Shown one piece after another: positions 53,840-61,552 of a stretch of 64,000 nt of DNA; the first letter of the stretch is position 1; every line of letters begins with the position of its first letter. Source of the DNA: Staphylococcus massiliensis CCUG 55927 (GTDB lineage: Bacteria > Bacillota > Bacilli > Staphylococcales > Staphylococcaceae); the NCBI RefSeq assembly GCF_000298075.1, contig NZ_JH815593.1, positions 1,368,080 through 1,432,079 of the forward strand. The letters run 5' to 3'. Both the position numbers and the translations under genes were made by a program. Under the pieces are notes generated by a model. That model was not told the DNA's origin. It worked only from the letters and a program-made list of their open reading frames with translations, and searched no databases.

Positions 53840-54653
53840 CTATATTTGAATCATTTGTATCGCGTCTATCATTTCTTTTTTAATGTCTGGTGTACGCCAT
53901 TCTCTTGGATAACCTAAACAAGGACATATGTAGGTACGTGCAGGTGATTGAAGTCTTTTCCTGAAGTGGACATGACCCATAACGCTATACGGGATGTTGT
54001 AAGTATCGTAGAGGTCGTCGATGTCAGTCGTACCTAAGAAGGCGTTGAAATAATCGAAGATACGATGTGGTAGTGGTACGACAAAGTCAGGATGGGTCAC
54101 CATATGTGTGATTAAGATGACTTTACGATCACCGACGCGCTTGATATCTCGCTCAATGTCTTTCGCGAATTGACGCGAGACTTCGATATCTGACTCATGC
54201 CAATCGATATGCTTCTTATCTTGCCAAGTCGCGCCTAAAAATTTCTTTCGAGAAAGACGGTCTAAATCAAATTGGTCGCTCGCAAAGGCGTAGTTATACC
54301 AACCACAATGACCGACTATCGCCCACTCGTCATTGATAATGAAAGGCTCCGTCGATTAGGCATTTCGGCTTAGATTTAAAGTAATTTAAGATGGACGTCG
54401 TATCTGGTGCCTCAGCATCCATATCCCAAAGATCGTGGTTCCCAGGAACTAAGAGCGTTTGAACGGCCGTTTGATATTGAACGCGTTGCACGAATTCATA
54501 TGAGTAGGCATGATGGTTGGATATGTCTCCCGCAATAATAAATAAGTCGATTTCAGAGTGTTTAATGATATCGACAAGCATCGCCTCATATTCGCTTGGT
54601 GTCACATCTTTATTGCGATCGATATGTAAATCTGAAATAACTCCGATATTCAT
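53840..54653 (-). pseudogene. Metallophosphoesterase split by a single-base frameshift
   Basis: Reading from MNIGVISDLHIDRN (start ATG 54653), the N-terminal metal motifs DLHID, GDISNHH and GNHDLWDMD are intact. The frame then stops at 54330. One base fewer in the CC at 54349-54350 restores IDEPFIINDEWAIVGHCGWY and the rest to 53840, including ILITHMVTHPDF (metal His) and YNIPYSVMGHVHFR (GHxH). The restored protein would be about 270 residues, a calcineurin-like phosphoesterase. It is either a true pseudogene or a sequencing error. No long homopolymer is at the site. Confidence 0.85.
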
Positions 54654-54905
54654 AGAAACAGCCTTTCTCATTTTATTTCACGAACGATTTATCACTTATT
54701 TAAATGAATTGCACAAAATTACATAATGAAACATACATCTATAATTGTAATAAGCACGATAATTCTATTATAAGACTTACAACGGCTTAATGGGTGTAAC
54801 GATATTTCGACGATTTCACGTATTGGTTTATTGCAATAGAAAAAGCCCTACAAAGTATATGCGTTTTACATAGACTTTATAAGACTTTAAAGACATTAGT
54901 TTTTC

Positions 54906-55577
54906 TTATTTTGAAACTTCTTTAATGTTAATTTTCTTTTGACCAACGCTATCGCCATAGTTTTCGATGTCTTGAGCTTTTAATAAGATTGGTCCTTCAA
55001 TATCTTCAAGTTTGTAAACTGCTACACCTTTAGCAGTACCACCTTTTTTGATATTGTTTGATTCATTTTTAGTGTATTTATTGTATTTCTCTTCAGTTTC
55101 AGTGTCGAAGTGAGATATATCTAAGCGGTTTTCAACATCTTTCTGATCTTCTACAACTTCAAACGCTCTCATGAAAGCCGTCATCGGTGATAATTCATCT
55201 TCAGCATCTTTATTCGTTACAGAATAGAAGATTGCGACTTGTTCACCGTCGTACTCGCTTTCAGTTAATTTAACTTCTTCAATTTTTAAGTCAAATTCTT
55301 CACTCTTAAATTGATTATTTTTAAAAGTCACGTCAGATTTTTCTTTGTCATCGTCTTTTTTAGCTGTGATAGAATCGTCATCGTCTTCAGATTTTGAATC
55401 GTCTTTAGCGTCATCTTTTGAATCATCAGAGTTTGTTTCTTCTTTGTTGTTAGACGTATCATCTGTTTTAGCTTCTTCTTTAGTTTCCTCTGTAGAATCG
55501 TCTTTTGACTCTCCTGAATTGCCACATGCACCTAATACTAAGAAAGCTGATGCACATAAGAATAATAATTTTTTCAT
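54906..55577 (-). CDS. Lipoprotein with acidic linker and DUF5067/DUF4352-like domain
   Basis: 223 residues. Lipobox VLGAC with Cys18. A disordered Asp/Ser/Lys-rich linker spans about 21-78. A beta-rich domain follows from about 80 (FDLKIEEVKLTESEYDGEQVAIFYSVTNKDAEDELSP, in parts), resembling the immunoglobulin-like DUF5067 of staphylococcal lipoproteins. It is anchored on the outer membrane face. Function unknown. Single gene; the acidic low-complexity linker gives open frames on the other strand that are not real. Confidence 0.78.
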   Translation of the reverse strand: MKKLLFLCASAFLVLGACGNSGESKDDSTEETKEEAKTDDTSNNKEETNSDDSKDDAKDDSKSEDDDDSITAKKDDDKEKSDVTFKNNQFKSEEFDLKIEEVKLTESEYDGEQVAIFYSVTNKDAEDELSPMTAFMRAFEVVEDQKDVENRLDISHFDTETEEKYNKYTKNESNNIKKGGTAKGVAVYKLEDIEGPILLKAQDIENYGDSVGQKKINIKEVSK

Positions 55578-55762
55578 ATTCGTACCTCTTCCCTGGTTAG
55601 TAATTTAGATAAAATATGTAAAATATAATATCAATTTAGATATCACTAAACTTAATTTATCAATTTACGATTACAAAAGCAACATAATTTTACTACTTAC
55701 TTTAATTTATTTTTAAAATGGAAGTACTTATAAATATAATTGATTTATTTTTCTCAATAAAA

Positions 55763-55790
55763 AAGAACGCGTGCATCGACGCGTTCAGGA
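55763..55790 (-). terminator. Terminator of the ROK kinase gene
   Basis: GAACGCGT / ACGCGTTC stem at 55765-55787, with a T-run on the minus strand. Confidence 0.8.
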
Positions 55791-55802
55791 ATAGTTGCTT
55801 AT

Positions 55803-56681
55803 TCAGCTTTTTAGTAAGGCTGCAGCAAGTGCGAAGTTGCCATATGTCGCAGATTTATTATCCTGATATGCAGGCATTTTAATGTAGCGCTTTAAATCTT
55901 CAACTTGTAAGTAGTCTTGCATCATGTCCTTAAATTGAGATCTCACCTTTTCTAAAAAGGCCTCACTTACGACGCCACCGCCGAATACAATCGCATTAGG
56001 ACGTAAGATTAACGTTTGTTGCATCACAATTTGCGCTACATAATAAGCTAAGATATCCCACACTGGATGACTGATAGGAACGTCCTTTCCTGATTGATTT
56101 AAACGTGCTTCAAAGGTAGGACCTGAAACAAGACCTTCTAAACAGTCATTATGATACGGACAAATACCTTTGAAATCAGTGTCTTTCGGATGACGCTTTA
56201 CATGAACGTGCCCCATCTCAGGATGACCAGCGCCGCCTAATATATGACCATTGACAACTGCGCCGCCACCGACGCCTGTACCAATTGTATAGTAGACAAG
56301 ACTATTAATTTGACGACCTTGTGATAACTCATGTTGATATTCACCATATGCCGAACCGTTCACATCCGTTGTGAAGTACATTGGAATATCCATGTCGGCT
56401 TTAAGTCGGCCTAACAAATCGGTATGCTGCCACTTGAGTTTAGGTGTTGATGTAATGTAACCATATTTAGGATGGGTTGTGTTGATTTCGATAGGTCCAA
56501 ATGAAGCAACACTTAGGGCCTTTACATCAGGATATTGTTTAAAAAATGAAGTGACTTGCGCGAGGGTTTCATCTGGTGTCGTCGTTGGTATCACGATTTC
56601 TTCAATAATGTTGAGGTCCGAATCACCGACAGCACATACGAATTTAGTACCACCAGCCTCAATACTTCCAAGTTGTACCAT
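55803..56681 (-). CDS. ROK-family fructokinase
   Basis: About 292 residues. ATP loop GSIEAGGTKFVCAVG, catalytic Asp in FTTDVNGSAYGE, ROK signature TIGTGVGGGAVVNGHILGG, and zinc site GHVHVKRH...ICPYHNDCLEG (His/Cys cluster). The short EAGGTKF form and DNCLEG-type zinc motif match the Gram-positive fructokinase subgroup. It phosphorylates fructose to fructose-6-phosphate in the cytoplasm. The ATG at 56681 is 7 nt after AAGGAG; two earlier in-frame ATGs are too close to or before it. It is downstream of a GNAT gene (22 bp). Confidence 0.85.
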   Translation of the reverse strand: MVQLGSIEAGGTKFVCAVGDSDLNIIEEIVIPTTTPDETLAQVTSFFKQYPDVKALSVASFGPIEINTTHPKYGYITSTPKLKWQHTDLLGRLKADMDIPMYFTTDVNGSAYGEYQHELSQGRQINSLVYYTIGTGVGGGAVVNGHILGGAGHPEMGHVHVKRHPKDTDFKGICPYHNDCLEGLVSGPTFEARLNQSGKDVPISHPVWDILAYYVAQIVMQQTLILRPNAIVFGGGVVSEAFLEKVRSQFKDMMQDYLQVEDLKRYIKMPAYQDNKSATYGNFALAAALLKS

Positions 56682-56703
56682 TGTCATTCTCCTTTTCATT
56701 CAT

Positions 56704-57204
56704 TTATATATGCGATAGTTTAAAGCGATAACATGTTTCTTTAACTTTAGTTGTACCTATTGTATCACTGTGTTCATGGTGCCATATACCACCCATGTTT
56801 TCATAGAATTGCGTTGTTGGGTTTTCTGACAGCACATAAATGATAACTTCTTGGTAACCATCTTCAATGAAGCAATTGAATAATTGCTTTAATAAAGCAC
56901 GTCCGTACCCCTTGTCTTGAGAAGATGGTAAAACGTAAAACGCGTATACCTCTGCGATATGAGTTTGTTGCGGATTATCTCGGTTTATACCACCATTGAT
57001 AAATCCTACGACGTTATCGTTGTTATCAGTAGCAACGTAAACATGTGACTTCGGAATAACCTGCTCCCATAAGCTTTCTTTATCCTTTGTAGACATTGCA
57101 TCTAGGTACGATTGATCGATAAGACCACAGTAGGTATCCTTCCAAGTTTCGACGTGAATACGAGCTATATTAGATACATCATTGAGTGTAGCTTGTCTAA
57201 TCAT
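56704..57204 (-). CDS. GNAT acetyltransferase
   Basis: About 166 residues. MIRQATLNDVSNIARIHVETWKD is typical of the GNAT subgroup related to RimI-like and phosphinothricin-type enzymes. The acetyl-CoA loop is LPSSQDKGYGRALLKQLF (Q-x-x-G-x-G/A). Acceptor unknown. A GTG start at 57213 overlaps the ribosome binding site GGGAGTG, so the ATG at 57204 is chosen. Probably transcribed with the fructokinase gene. Confidence 0.86.
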   Translation of the reverse strand: MIRQATLNDVSNIARIHVETWKDTYCGLIDQSYLDAMSTKDKESLWEQVIPKSHVYVATDNNDNVVGFINGGINRDNPQQTHIAEVYAFYVLPSSQDKGYGRALLKQLFNCFIEDGYQEVIIYVLSENPTTQFYENMGGIWHHEHSDTIGTTKVKETCYRFKLSHI

Positions 57205-57322
57205 AATAAACACTCCCTATATATAATTTTATTAAAATTATTTTAAAATTACGAAAATCTAAACTTGAAACATATAAAATATGATAGAGTTGTAACATAC
57301 TCATTAATTTGGAGGTATACAT

Positions 57323-57694
57323 ATGGAACAACAATATCAACATCAAAATCAGTACCAACAAAACCGCCCTACTAGCCGAGTAGCTGAAATGGTTCTTGGC
57401 ATTTTAGGTAGTATCTTTGGTATTATCGGCGGCATCATTGCAATAATGATTGGTAGCTTATCAGAGGGGTTAGAAACTGGATCAGGTGGTACTGTCCTAG
57501 GTTTAGGTGTCGCAGTTATTATTACATGTATCATTACATTAATCTTAAGTTGTATCATCAATAAGAAACGCGTACTTATTGGTATCCTACTTATCGTTGG
57601 CGGTATCCTAAACGTTGTTTTAATTAGTGTATTCGGTATTTTATCAGGTATTTTAATTTTAGTAGCCGGTATCATTACACTAATCCGCAAATAA
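57323..57694 (+). CDS. DUF4064-like membrane protein
   Basis: 123 residues. A Gln/Asn-rich cytoplasmic N-terminus (QQYQHQNQYQQNRPTSR) is followed by SRVAEMVLGILGSIFGIIGG and three further hydrophobic helices, the DUF4064 pattern. Function unknown. GGAGG lies 9 nt before the ATG. Own terminator follows. Confidence 0.75.
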   Translation: MEQQYQHQNQYQQNRPTSRVAEMVLGILGSIFGIIGGIIAIMIGSLSEGLETGSGGTVLGLGVAVIITCIITLILSCIINKKRVLIGILLIVGGILNVVLISVFGILSGILILVAGIITLIRK

Positions 57695-57706
57695 ATACTT
57701 ACTTAA

Positions 57707-57755
57707 ATGGAACATGAGTGACGCTTTGAAGGCGCACCGTGTTCCATATTTTTAT
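57707..57755 (+). terminator. Terminator of the DUF4064-like gene
   Basis: ATGGAACA (57707-57714) pairs with TGTTCCAT (57740-57747), inner GCgctttgaaggcGC, followed by ATTTTTATT. Confidence 0.75.
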
Positions 57756-57814
57756 TCATATTTAAAGCTATCACTGGTATAATAATGTTAATTTACACCA
57801 AAGGAGTCAACATC

Positions 57815-58735
57815 ATGATTAAATTAAACGATAGCATCGAATCAACCCAGTTTTCATATAGAGGCACATTTTGGCTTACAATCCTTTATGCCTTCTTAAT
57901 TTTCTTCATTATAACACCCGAACTCTTTAACTGGTTGCACCACTTACCTTCTTTCTTTTTAGACGAAGAAGCTTTCGAATCATTACTAACGCTACTATAT
58001 GATAGCGGCTATGGCATGCCTCTAGATATGCTTATCTTCTTTATTATAACGATTCTACTACTCTTATTCACAAATAAATTCATTGAACAACGTACACTTC
58101 ACTCTATTGGCATCTATAAAAAAGGATTTCTCAAATTCTACATTTTAGGCGCTTTATTCGGTACGTGCCTAATTCTAACGATATTCGCTGTTATTTTCGT
58201 TGGAAAAGGCTATGAAGTTTCATTTAACGACAACTTCAAAGTAAATGTCATTCTAGCATTCTTGGTAGCTTATATATTCCAAAGCTTCGCTGAAGAATTA
58301 TTATTTAGAGGGTTTATTATGAACGCGATAGCTGGTCAAAAAGGGGTTACGCTTGGAATCATTATAAACTCGATTTTATTTGTAGCATTCCATCTTCAAA
58401 ATCCAGGCTTGGACATCTTGCCTATAATTAATCTATTTATCTTCGGTATTATTTTCTCTCTATTATTCTACATGACGAATAGCATATGGTTTGTGCCAGG
58501 CGTCCATTGTTTATGGAATTTTATGTTAGGACCAATCCTTGGTATTCAAGTTAGTGGAATTCCGATTGAAGAATCATTATTGCTAACTGTGACTGATCAG
58601 ACTAACGCCATCTTTAATGGTGCTAATTTTGGATTAGAGGGTAGTATTGTAACTACTGGCGTCGGATTAATCGTCGTTATTGTCATTATCATCGTTATGG
58701 CAATCAAACGACGCTTTGTTAAACATACTTTTTAA
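57815..58735 (+). CDS. CPBP-family intramembrane glutamic endopeptidase
   Basis: About 306 residues with eight membrane helices. The CPBP (CAAX protease/bacteriocin-processing) motifs are in order: SFAEELLFRGFIMN (EExxxR), VAFHLQNPG (FxxxH), and VHCLWNFMLG (HxxxN). Such proteins process peptides or confer bacteriocin self-immunity; no bacteriocin gene is nearby. The ATG at 57815 has AAAGGAG 8 nt ahead; the upstream ATG at 57785 lacks one. Single gene. Confidence 0.87.
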   Translation: MIKLNDSIESTQFSYRGTFWLTILYAFLIFFIITPELFNWLHHLPSFFLDEEAFESLLTLLYDSGYGMPLDMLIFFIITILLLLFTNKFIEQRTLHSIGIYKKGFLKFYILGALFGTCLILTIFAVIFVGKGYEVSFNDNFKVNVILAFLVAYIFQSFAEELLFRGFIMNAIAGQKGVTLGIIINSILFVAFHLQNPGLDILPIINLFIFGIIFSLLFYMTNSIWFVPGVHCLWNFMLGPILGIQVSGIPIEESLLLTVTDQTNAIFNGANFGLEGSIVTTGVGLIVVIVIIIVMAIKRRFVKHTF

Positions 58736-58824
58736 TAGGTCCGGCAGTCTTACGTAAGACAAACTTCAGACTGCCCGCTTGTAGTTGGTTTAAAATCTTA
58801 AAATAAATATTTTATTAAAATGGC

Positions 58825-58877
58825 TTTTCATTTAAGAAAAATAGGTATATAATTATAAATCGTAAACATTACTATTT
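58825..58877 (+). promoter_or_regulatory. Zur-controlled promoter of the zinc lipoprotein gene
   Basis: TTTTCA (58825-58830), 17 nt, and TATAAT (58848-58853) are followed at 58857-58877 by a near-palindrome with core ATCGTAAACATTACTAT. This matches the Bacillus/Staphylococcus Zur box (ATCGTAATnATTACGAT) with two differences. A repressor there would cover the transcription start. Confidence 0.75.
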
Positions 58878-58891
58878 AAGGAGTGGCAAAT

Positions 58892-59938
58892 TTGAAGAGA
58901 TCATTTATTAGTATCATTGGTGTTATCGCATTAGCGCTCTTACTCGTAGCTTGCGGCAATTCAAACTCTAATGATAAAAAGAAAGATAAGCTAAATGTAA
59001 AGACGACGATTTATCCTTTAACGAGCCTCGTTGAGCAAATCGGTGGCGAGCATGTAGAAGTAGAATCTGTATACCCTGAAGGTGCGGATTTACATACGTA
59101 CGACCCATCTCAAAAAGACATCTTAGACGTAAATAAATCAGATTTATTTGTGTATACAGGCGACACATTAGACCCTGTTGCGAAAAAAATTGCTAAATCG
59201 ATTAAAGAAGAAGATAAAAAACTTTCTATTGAAAAAGGACTATCTAAAGATATGTTAATGGAAGGACATCACCATCATCATGGTGAAGAAGGTCACGACC
59301 ATGGACACCACGAAGACGCACTTAAAGAAGACGAGCACGAGCATGGCGAAGAAGGTCATAAGGAAGAAGAACATGAACATGGTCATGACGAAGGTCATCA
59401 CGGCCACAGCCATGGTCAATATGACCCACACATTTGGTTAGATCCTGTAATCGCGCAATCTATGGCAAAAGAAGTTAAAGATGAATTAGTTAAGAAAGAC
59501 CCAGACAATAAAGCTGACTATGAGAAAAACTTTAAGAAAGTCGACAAAGATTTAAAAGCTTTAGATGAAGACTTAAAAGCTAAGACAAAGGATCATAAAG
59601 GTGAAACAGTATTCATTTCTCACGATTCAATTGGTTACTTAGCTAAACGTTACGGCTTTAAGCAACAAGGTATTCAAAGTATGAATAAAGAAGACCCTAC
59701 TCAAAAAGACTTAGTGAAAATCGTTAAAGAAATTAATGATTCAGATGCGAAATATGTGTTATATGAAGAAAATATTTCTACGAAGATTACGGATGTCATT
59801 CGTAAAGATACCGACGCTAAGCCACTTAAGTTTAACAACATGGAAGCAATCACTAAGAAGCAAAGTAAAGACCAAACATATCAGTCATTTATGAAAGAAA
59901 ACGTTAAGAATTTAAGTAAGGCATTAGAAAACAAATAA
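58892..59938 (+). CDS. Zinc-binding lipoprotein, AdcA/ZnuA type with His-rich loop
   Basis: About 348 residues. Lipobox LLVAC with Cys21. Cluster A-I fold, with metal ligand His in GADLHTYDPS, a long His/Glu/Asp-rich loop at roughly residues 126-180 (runs such as GHHHHHGEEGHDHGHHED), YDPHIWLDP, ISHDSIGYLAKRYG and LYEENISTKI. The loop is a zinc-capture feature, absent from MntC. It delivers Zn2+ to an ABC importer; no permease or ATPase gene is adjacent, so it must share one encoded elsewhere. TTG start at 58892 is 8 nt after AAGGAG; the GTG at 58883 overlaps that box. No AdcA ZinT domain is present at the C-terminus. Confidence 0.88.
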   Translation: MKRSFISIIGVIALALLLVACGNSNSNDKKKDKLNVKTTIYPLTSLVEQIGGEHVEVESVYPEGADLHTYDPSQKDILDVNKSDLFVYTGDTLDPVAKKIAKSIKEEDKKLSIEKGLSKDMLMEGHHHHHGEEGHDHGHHEDALKEDEHEHGEEGHKEEEHEHGHDEGHHGHSHGQYDPHIWLDPVIAQSMAKEVKDELVKKDPDNKADYEKNFKKVDKDLKALDEDLKAKTKDHKGETVFISHDSIGYLAKRYGFKQQGIQSMNKEDPTQKDLVKIVKEINDSDAKYVLYEENISTKITDVIRKDTDAKPLKFNNMEAITKKQSKDQTYQSFMKENVKNLSKALENK

Positions 59939-59949
59939 TCGAATAATCA

Positions 59950-60023
59950 CATAATTTTAGCCCGTTCCTCTTTCAAGGACGGGCTATTTTTTATCTTCTA
60001 ACTCATACAACGCGTTTTCTTTG
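59950..60023. repeat. 74-bp direct repeat, left copy (terminator plus M23 3'-end fragment)
   Basis: Identical to 60790-60863. It contains the hairpin TAGCCCGTTCCTC...AAGGACGGGCTA with T-run (59958-59992, terminator of the zinc lipoprotein gene). The following bases duplicate the last codons of the M23 peptidase gene (antisense of ALYELEDKK). It breaks off at TTTCTTTG, where it joins a fragment of the dispersed element. Confidence 0.92.
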
Positions 60024-60055
60024 CCGGGGCCCCGCCCTCTGAGTCAGCTGTTTTG
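60016..60055. repeat. Fragment of the long dispersed element (right end only, B3)
   Basis: TTTCTTTGCCGGGGCCCCGC through CTCTGAGTCAGCTGTTTT matches the right end of copy B1 (39128-39165). The left part is missing. It joins the 74-bp repeat through the shared octamer TTTCTTTG. A strong hairpin ATGAAATAAAGC/GCTTTATTTCAT follows at 60064-60093. Confidence 0.85.
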
Positions 60056-60120
60056 AGGATTGTATGAAATAAAGCTTAACTGCTTTATTTCATTGGTTTA
60101 GTCCTAAGCTCTTTTTTACA

Positions 60121-60723
60121 TTAATAAACTTTATATGTTTGACCAGTCTGCTTTCCTTCAACACTTTTAACATATGCATTTGCAACTTCTGATACTTTTC
60201 TTGGATTGAATCCTTTGAAAAAGTCACCATATTTATCTAATGCTTCTTCAACTACATTAGGACTCACATTATTAATCCTTAAACCATTTTGCAACTCTAT
60301 AGCTGCCGAAGTAACAAACCCCGCTATGCCACCATTAGCCATAGCAGCAGAACTTCCTAATTCAATAGGATCATCCATCATGATTCCTGAAGTTAAAGTA
60401 AAACTACCGTTATGATTAAGGTAATGCTGCCCAATTAGCACAAGATTGATTTGCCCTAATAACTTACTATTAATAGCAACTTGGTTATCTTCTACCGTCA
60501 TTTCTTTTAAAGATTGAAATGTAGCAGCACCAGTTGCACTTACTACCGCATCAATGTTTTTGATGTCGTTATACATTTGTTTTATATCATTAACTTTAGT
60601 TATATCGATTTGATAATCACCTGATGATAAACCTACTTCGATAACATCATGATTGAGTTCTTTTAATTTCTGTGACACTTCTTTTCCAATTGTACCTGAT
60701 GCTCCAATTACAACAACTTTCAT
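60121..60723 (-). CDS. Short-chain dehydrogenase-like protein lacking the catalytic Tyr-Lys (Lin1944-like)
   Basis: 200 residues. Rossmann loop VVIGASGTIGKEV and the NAD-binding half are clear. Where SDR enzymes have Tyr-x3-Lys this protein reads SSAAMANGGIAGFVTSAA, so the catalytic pair is missing, as in the Lin1944-like SDR subgroup of unknown function. It may bind NAD(P)H as a sensor or act by another residue. It is bracketed by 74-bp direct repeats, suggesting recent insertion. SD AGGGGGT precedes the ATG. Confidence 0.82.
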   Translation of the reverse strand: MKVVVIGASGTIGKEVSQKLKELNHDVIEVGLSSGDYQIDITKVNDIKQMYNDIKNIDAVVSATGAATFQSLKEMTVEDNQVAINSKLLGQINLVLIGQHYLNHNGSFTLTSGIMMDDPIELGSSAAMANGGIAGFVTSAAIELQNGLRINNVSPNVVEEALDKYGDFFKGFNPRKVSEVANAYVKSVEGKQTGQTYKVY

Positions 60724-60789
60724 ATAAATACCCCCTGTTAATCTATATGAAGTGTTTCATATATCTTAAATGTATACTGATATTTTGCT

Positions 60790-60863
60790 CATAATTTTAG
60801 CCCGTTCCTCTTTCAAGGACGGGCTATTTTTTATCTTCTAACTCATACAACGCGTTTTCTTTG
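60790..60863. repeat. 74-bp direct repeat, right copy (native M23 3' end and terminator)
   Basis: Exact second copy, 840 bp from the first. Here the coding part belongs to the intact M23 gene, whose TAG stop (60824-60826) lies inside the terminator stem. This copy is the likely original. Confidence 0.92.
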
Positions 60864-61393
60864 TTGGGCTTTTCCTCAATATAAGGCTTTGGATCAAAGG
60901 CATACTTATTACCAACGCCGCCTTTCATTCTTTGGAAGTGTAAATGCGGTCCTGTCGTTTGTCTACCTGAATTCCCAGACAAAGCGATGATGTCACCTTT
61001 CTTAACGTGGTCACCTGTCTGAACTTTAATCTTATCGAGATGCATGTACCACTCGTGATACGTACCGTTTGCCTCACTAATCTGAAGCACGTTCCCACCT
61101 AGTTTGTCTTTAAACACACGCGTTACCGTTCCATCTTCAACTGCTTTAACTTTAGTACCAATCGGCAAATCATAATCTATGCCATAATGTTTATCCTTGC
61201 CATCAAATTTCAGACCGTATGCATAGGTACCAAACCCATGAGTTTTACGACTACTATCAAATATCTTCGGCATATTCTCTTGATATTTACCATTAAAGAT
61301 TGCCTTCTTAATTTGATTGAAATTTAGCGTAATGATCGCAATCGTTATAAAGACCATGATTAAAGGTATAAATACTTTTAAGAAATCCTTCAA
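60824..61393 (-). CDS. M23 family metallopeptidase, membrane-anchored
   Basis: 189 residues. One N-terminal membrane helix (about 7-27) is followed by a LytM-type domain with HYGIDYDLPIGTKVKAVEDG (H-x3-D zinc motif), YHEWYMHLDK, GNSGRQTTGPHLHFQ (HxH) and a short C-terminal tail. It should cut peptidoglycan peptide bridges at the outer membrane face, since all zinc ligands are present. It lies 159 bp downstream of the kinase gene, on the same strand but behind a terminator. Confidence 0.9.
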   Translation of the reverse strand: MKDFLKVFIPLIMVFITIAIITLNFNQIKKAIFNGKYQENMPKIFDSSRKTHGFGTYAYGLKFDGKDKHYGIDYDLPIGTKVKAVEDGTVTRVFKDKLGGNVLQISEANGTYHEWYMHLDKIKVQTGDHVKKGDIIALSGNSGRQTTGPHLHFQRMKGGVGNKYAFDPKPYIEEKPNKENALYELEDKK

Positions 61394-61502
61394 TTTAAAC
61401 GCCCTTTCACGCTAGCTTTAACCTATTCTTAAATACACGCCTATTTAGTGTAAGTTTATGCTTTACGCAATTATTCTTCAAACTTTTCACATTTTATATA
61501 CA

Positions 61503-61534
61503 AAAAGAGCTAAACTTTATCGTTTAGCTCTCGT
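61503..61534 (-). terminator. Terminator of the two-component operon
   Basis: AGAGCTAAAC (61506-61515) / GTTTAGCTCT (61522-61531), with a TTTTT run on the minus strand. Confidence 0.85.
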
Positions 61535-61552
61535 TAAATATAACATTAAATT

